Shown: positions 61,708 through 64,000 of the stretch, piece by piece
Position numbering within the stretch: position 1 is the stretch's first letter
How the letters are laid out: the number at the start of each line of letters is the position of its first letter
Assembly (NCBI RefSeq): GCF_009857435.1
Contig: NZ_WWCK01000005.1
Span: 62,001 to 126,000, forward strand
Length of the DNA stretch: 64,000 bases
Reading direction: 5' to 3'
Source: Duganella rivi
GTDB taxonomy: Bacteria; Pseudomonadota; Gammaproteobacteria; Burkholderiales; Burkholderiaceae_D
Notes under the pieces: generated by a model
Seen by the model: the letters and a program-made list of their open reading frames with translations, nothing else
Databases searched by the model: none
What the model was told of the DNA's origin: nothing
Position numbers and translations under genes: made by a program

Positions 61708-62085
61708 GAATAACTCCGAGGGCCGGACAGACAAACGCAATGCAACGCACGCGACGACGGGCCAGCTTATAATTTGTAACAGTGTGAGTGTCGGCGGGGA
61801 GAGGGCCGGTGCCTGGGAGTGCCGCAGAGTGGCGGCGCATGCGCTGCGTGATCCGGCGGAGACCGCGCAGTGTGGCGCGGAACGGCGAACAGGATCGCAT
61901 GAGGAATGCCATCATTATAGCGTATTTTTCCAAGTGGAAACTCCCGTGCACCACAAAGCTCTCCCCATAGGAGAATGTAGTAAATTTTCTTGCCAACACC
62001 CCTAATAAGTAGTAAATTTACAGTGGCGGCCGCATGCTGCACGCGGCGATTCCTTCAGCACTTTTTTTGCGACGATTTTCATACT
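61708..62085. other. Intergenic region between the chemoreceptor and zwf
   Basis: 378 bp without a supported gene. The left two-thirds hold the chemoreceptor leader and nothing I can assign. The right third contains the zwf promoter with two HexR-like boxes (61976-61990 and 62008-62022). Confidence 0.6.
61976..62022 (+). promoter_or_regulatory. zwf promoter with two HexR-like boxes
   Basis: Box 1 TGTAGTAAATTTTCT (61976-61990) and box 2 AGTAGTAAATTTACA (62008-62022), 32 bp apart, about three helical turns. TTGCCA (61990-61995), a 17-bp spacer and TAAATT (62013-62018) make a promoter whose -35 touches box 1 and whose -10 lies inside box 2, so bound HexR should block RNA polymerase. Confidence 0.7.
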
Positions 62086-63558
62086 ATGGCTCTTTCCGAT
62101 TTTGACCTGGTTCTGTTTGGTGGCAGCGGCGATCTGGCGATGCGCAAATTGCTGCCCGCGATGTATGCGCGCGATGTCGCTAACGACTTGCCTCCAACCG
62201 CCCGCATCATTTGCGTCGGCCGCGCGGACGCCAGCCAGGAAGACTTCCTGCAAACCGTGGAGACCACCTCCAAGCCGCTGATCAAATCGCCGGCCGTGAC
62301 GCCGGCCGCGTGGGCGCGCTTCACCGCGCGCATTGTCTACGTGTCGCTCAACGCGACCGACGCCGCCAGCTACAAATCGCTGGTGGAAGCGCTGCGCAAG
62401 GACGACGCCATCACCAAGGTCTACTACCTGGCCACGCCGCCGGCCATCTTCGCGCAGATTTGCGAGAACCTGAAATCGAATGGCCTGGTCACGCCGAATT
62501 CGCGCGTGGTGCTGGAAAAACCGCTGGGCCGCGACCTGGCCTCGGCCAAGCAAATCAACGCCGAAGTGGGCAAGGTCTTCGAAGAATCGCAGATCTACCG
62601 TATCGACCACTACCTCGGCAAAGAGACCGTGCAGAATCTGCTGGCCCTGCGCTTCGGTAACATCCTGTTCGAACCGCTGTGGCGCCGCGAGTGGATCTCC
62701 GACGTCCAGATCACCATCGCCGAAAAACTCGGCGTCGGCAACCGCCTCGGTTACTACGACACCTCGGGCGCGCTGCGCGACATGCTGCAAAACCACCTGC
62801 TGCAGTTGCTGTGTATCGTCGCCATGGAACCGCCGACTTCGATCGCGCCTGATGCGGTGCGCGACGCCAAGCTGCAAGTTCTGCGCTCGCTGAAAAAATT
62901 CACGCCAACCACGCTGGCGCAAAACATCGTGCGCGGCCAGTACCGCGCCGGCCACGTGGACGGCAAGGCCGTGCCAAGCTACCGCGACGAACCGGATGCA
63001 CCGGCCCACTCGCGTACCGAAACTTTCGTCGCGATGAAAGCGGAAATCGATACCTGGCGCTGGGCCGGCGTGCCGTTCTACCTGCGCACCGGCAAGCGCA
63101 TGGCCGACGGCCTGGCTGAAATCGTGGTGCGCTTCAAGCAGATCCCGCACTCGATCTTCGCGCAGCCGACCAACAGCTTCCAACCGAACTCGCTGGTGAT
63201 CCGTCTGCAACCGGACGAAGGCCTGCGCATGAACCTGATGGCGAAAACGCCGGGCGACGGCATGCGCTTGAAACAAGCGGAGTTGGAACTGGACTTCCGC
63301 GAATCGTTCAAGGCGCCGCGCATGGAAGCGTACGAGCGCCTGCTGCTCGATGTGCTGCGCGGCCAACTGACCCTGTTCATGCGCGGCGACGAACTGGAAG
63401 CGGCGTGGGAATGGGTCGAGCCTATCCTCAACAGCTGGGAATCGGACGACAGCTTCCCGCTGCCATATGCGTCCGGCACCTGGGGCCCGGCTGCGGCATC
63501 GGCGCTGATCGGCCGCGATGGTCTGCAATGGCGCGAAGAAGTACTGCCAGAGGACTAA
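62086..63558 (+). CDS. zwf: Glucose-6-phosphate dehydrogenase
   Basis: A 490-aa G6PDH making 6-phosphogluconolactone and NADPH. The coenzyme motif GGSGDLAMRKLLP is at 12-24 and the active-site signature RIDHYLGKE at ~172-180; RTGKRM and the C-terminal phosphate-binding segments are present. ATG 62086 begins at the fold; the longer frame upstream reads through the HexR boxes. The ribosome binding site is weak. hexR follows after 6 bp, so zwf and its regulator are one operon. Confidence 0.97.
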   Translation: MALSDFDLVLFGGSGDLAMRKLLPAMYARDVANDLPPTARIICVGRADASQEDFLQTVETTSKPLIKSPAVTPAAWARFTARIVYVSLNATDAASYKSLVEALRKDDAITKVYYLATPPAIFAQICENLKSNGLVTPNSRVVLEKPLGRDLASAKQINAEVGKVFEESQIYRIDHYLGKETVQNLLALRFGNILFEPLWRREWISDVQITIAEKLGVGNRLGYYDTSGALRDMLQNHLLQLLCIVAMEPPTSIAPDAVRDAKLQVLRSLKKFTPTTLAQNIVRGQYRAGHVDGKAVPSYRDEPDAPAHSRTETFVAMKAEIDTWRWAGVPFYLRTGKRMADGLAEIVVRFKQIPHSIFAQPTNSFQPNSLVIRLQPDEGLRMNLMAKTPGDGMRLKQAELELDFRESFKAPRMEAYERLLLDVLRGQLTLFMRGDELEAAWEWVEPILNSWESDDSFPLPYASGTWGPAAASALIGRDGLQWREEVLPED

Positions 63559-63564
63559 GTTTCG

Positions 63565-64000
63565 ATGCTGTTAGATTCCATCCGTACCCAACTCGACTCG
63601 CTCTCCAAATCGGAGCGCAAGGTGGCGTTGGCCGTGCTCGAACACCCGACGCAGACGGTCAACCAAAACATCACTGCGCTGGCCAAAAGCGCGCAAGTGT
63701 CCGAACCGACCGTGGTACGTTTTTGCCGTACGCTGGGCTATGACGGCTGGCACGAGTTCAAACTCAAGCTGGCCCAGGGCCTGGCCTTGGCCCTGCCCGG
63801 CCTGAACGAACAGCCGACGCAGGACGATTTGGCGGCAGACCTGGTCAACAAGATTTGCAGCCGCTCGATCAACACCCTGCTCGACTTGCGCAACAACCTG
63901 GACCCGGAAGCGATACAGAAGGCGCTGGACATCCTGTCCAAGGCTAACAAGATCGAATTTTATGGTCAGGGCACGTCCGGCATAGTGGCGGCCGATGCGC
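63565..64000 (+). CDS. hexR: HexR, RpiR-family regulator (3' truncated by window)
   Basis: The first 145 residues are present. The RpiR helix-turn-helix domain spans ~1-77 (LSKSERKVALAVLEHP, ITALAKSAQVSEPTVVRFCRTLGYDGWHEFK), and the SIS sugar-phosphate-binding domain begins near 125 (ANKIEFYGQGTSGIVAADA) and is cut at the edge. HexR proteins repress zwf, edd and pgi genes and are released by KDPG. Position directly after zwf, and the related boxes before zwf, edd and pgi, support HexR over other RpiR members. Confidence 0.92.
   Translation, partial: MLLDSIRTQLDSLSKSERKVALAVLEHPTQTVNQNITALAKSAQVSEPTVVRFCRTLGYDGWHEFKLKLAQGLALALPGLNEQPTQDDLAADLVNKICSRSINTLLDLRNNLDPEAIQKALDILSKANKIEFYGQGTSGIVAADA

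Noticed and set aside
1..64000. Prophage, insertion sequence or genomic island
   Set aside because: No integrase, transposase, terminal repeats, tRNA-adjacent attachment site or shift in base use was seen.

Overview
The window is GC-rich bacterial chromosome, densely coded on both strands. It looks like a Burkholderiales betaproteobacterium, probably Oxalobacteraceae (Massilia/Duganella/Janthinobacterium-like). The reasons are gene content: a HexR-controlled Entner-Doudoroff set, a DUF2844/DUF3443 pair, an ImuA/ImuB/DnaE2 mutasome, and abundant DUF4214/RTX and DUF1800/DUF1501 proteins. This assignment is an inference. I see no tRNA, rRNA, CRISPR array, transposase or prophage gene.

Left part (1-9500): after the end of an unidentified gene and a tiny membrane protein, eight minus-strand genes run almost without gaps from about 9454 down to 227. 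In transcription order they are a DUF1800 lipoprotein, a Tat-exported DUF1501 protein, a serralysin-like M10 protease with a DUF4214 tail, a TlpA-type thioredoxin, a DUF4266 mini-lipoprotein, a DUF3570 outer-membrane protein, an ApbE flavin transferase and an RTX/DUF4214 protein. The DUF3570 and RTX proteins on either side of ApbE both carry the flavinylation-type signature D-x-x-S-G-A-S. I read the operon as an extracytoplasmic flavin/thiol redox system linked to secreted RTX proteins. It is the best candidate here for an undescribed system.

9500-32800: dnaE2 and, about 18 kb away, imuA-imuB each have a near-identical LexA box, so one SOS mutasome is split over two loci. Between them lie a PhzF-like gene, a TonB-dependent receptor, a DUF2844-DUF3443 operon behind a hairpin that hides its ribosome binding site, a CpdB-like nucleotidase with a possible Pho box, a Sel1 lipoprotein, a hemerythrin, a CoaD-HD fusion enzyme, an HtrA protease with a two-component system, an Hsp20 gene with a sigma-32-like promoter, an M61 peptidase and small genes.

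32800-54800: mixed housekeeping and accessory genes. These include a Na+/H+ antiporter-like protein, an SDR/isochorismatase pair, a large STAND-type regulator, a PHB-depolymerase-like esterase, hrpA, argA, an Fe-trafficking protein, rpiA, a CheY-CheC-diguanylate cyclase module, an AraC regulator, a cytochrome P450 and an MBOAT/AlgJ-like O-acetylation pair.

54800-64000: central sugar metabolism. eda, edd, pgi, an SMP-30 lactonase, zwf and hexR (cut by the window edge) surround a chemoreceptor. Related HexR-like boxes precede edd, pgi and zwf, so glucose-6-phosphate entry into the Entner-Doudoroff pathway is probably controlled as one regulon. No conventional pgl gene is seen; the SMP-30 protein may fill that step.
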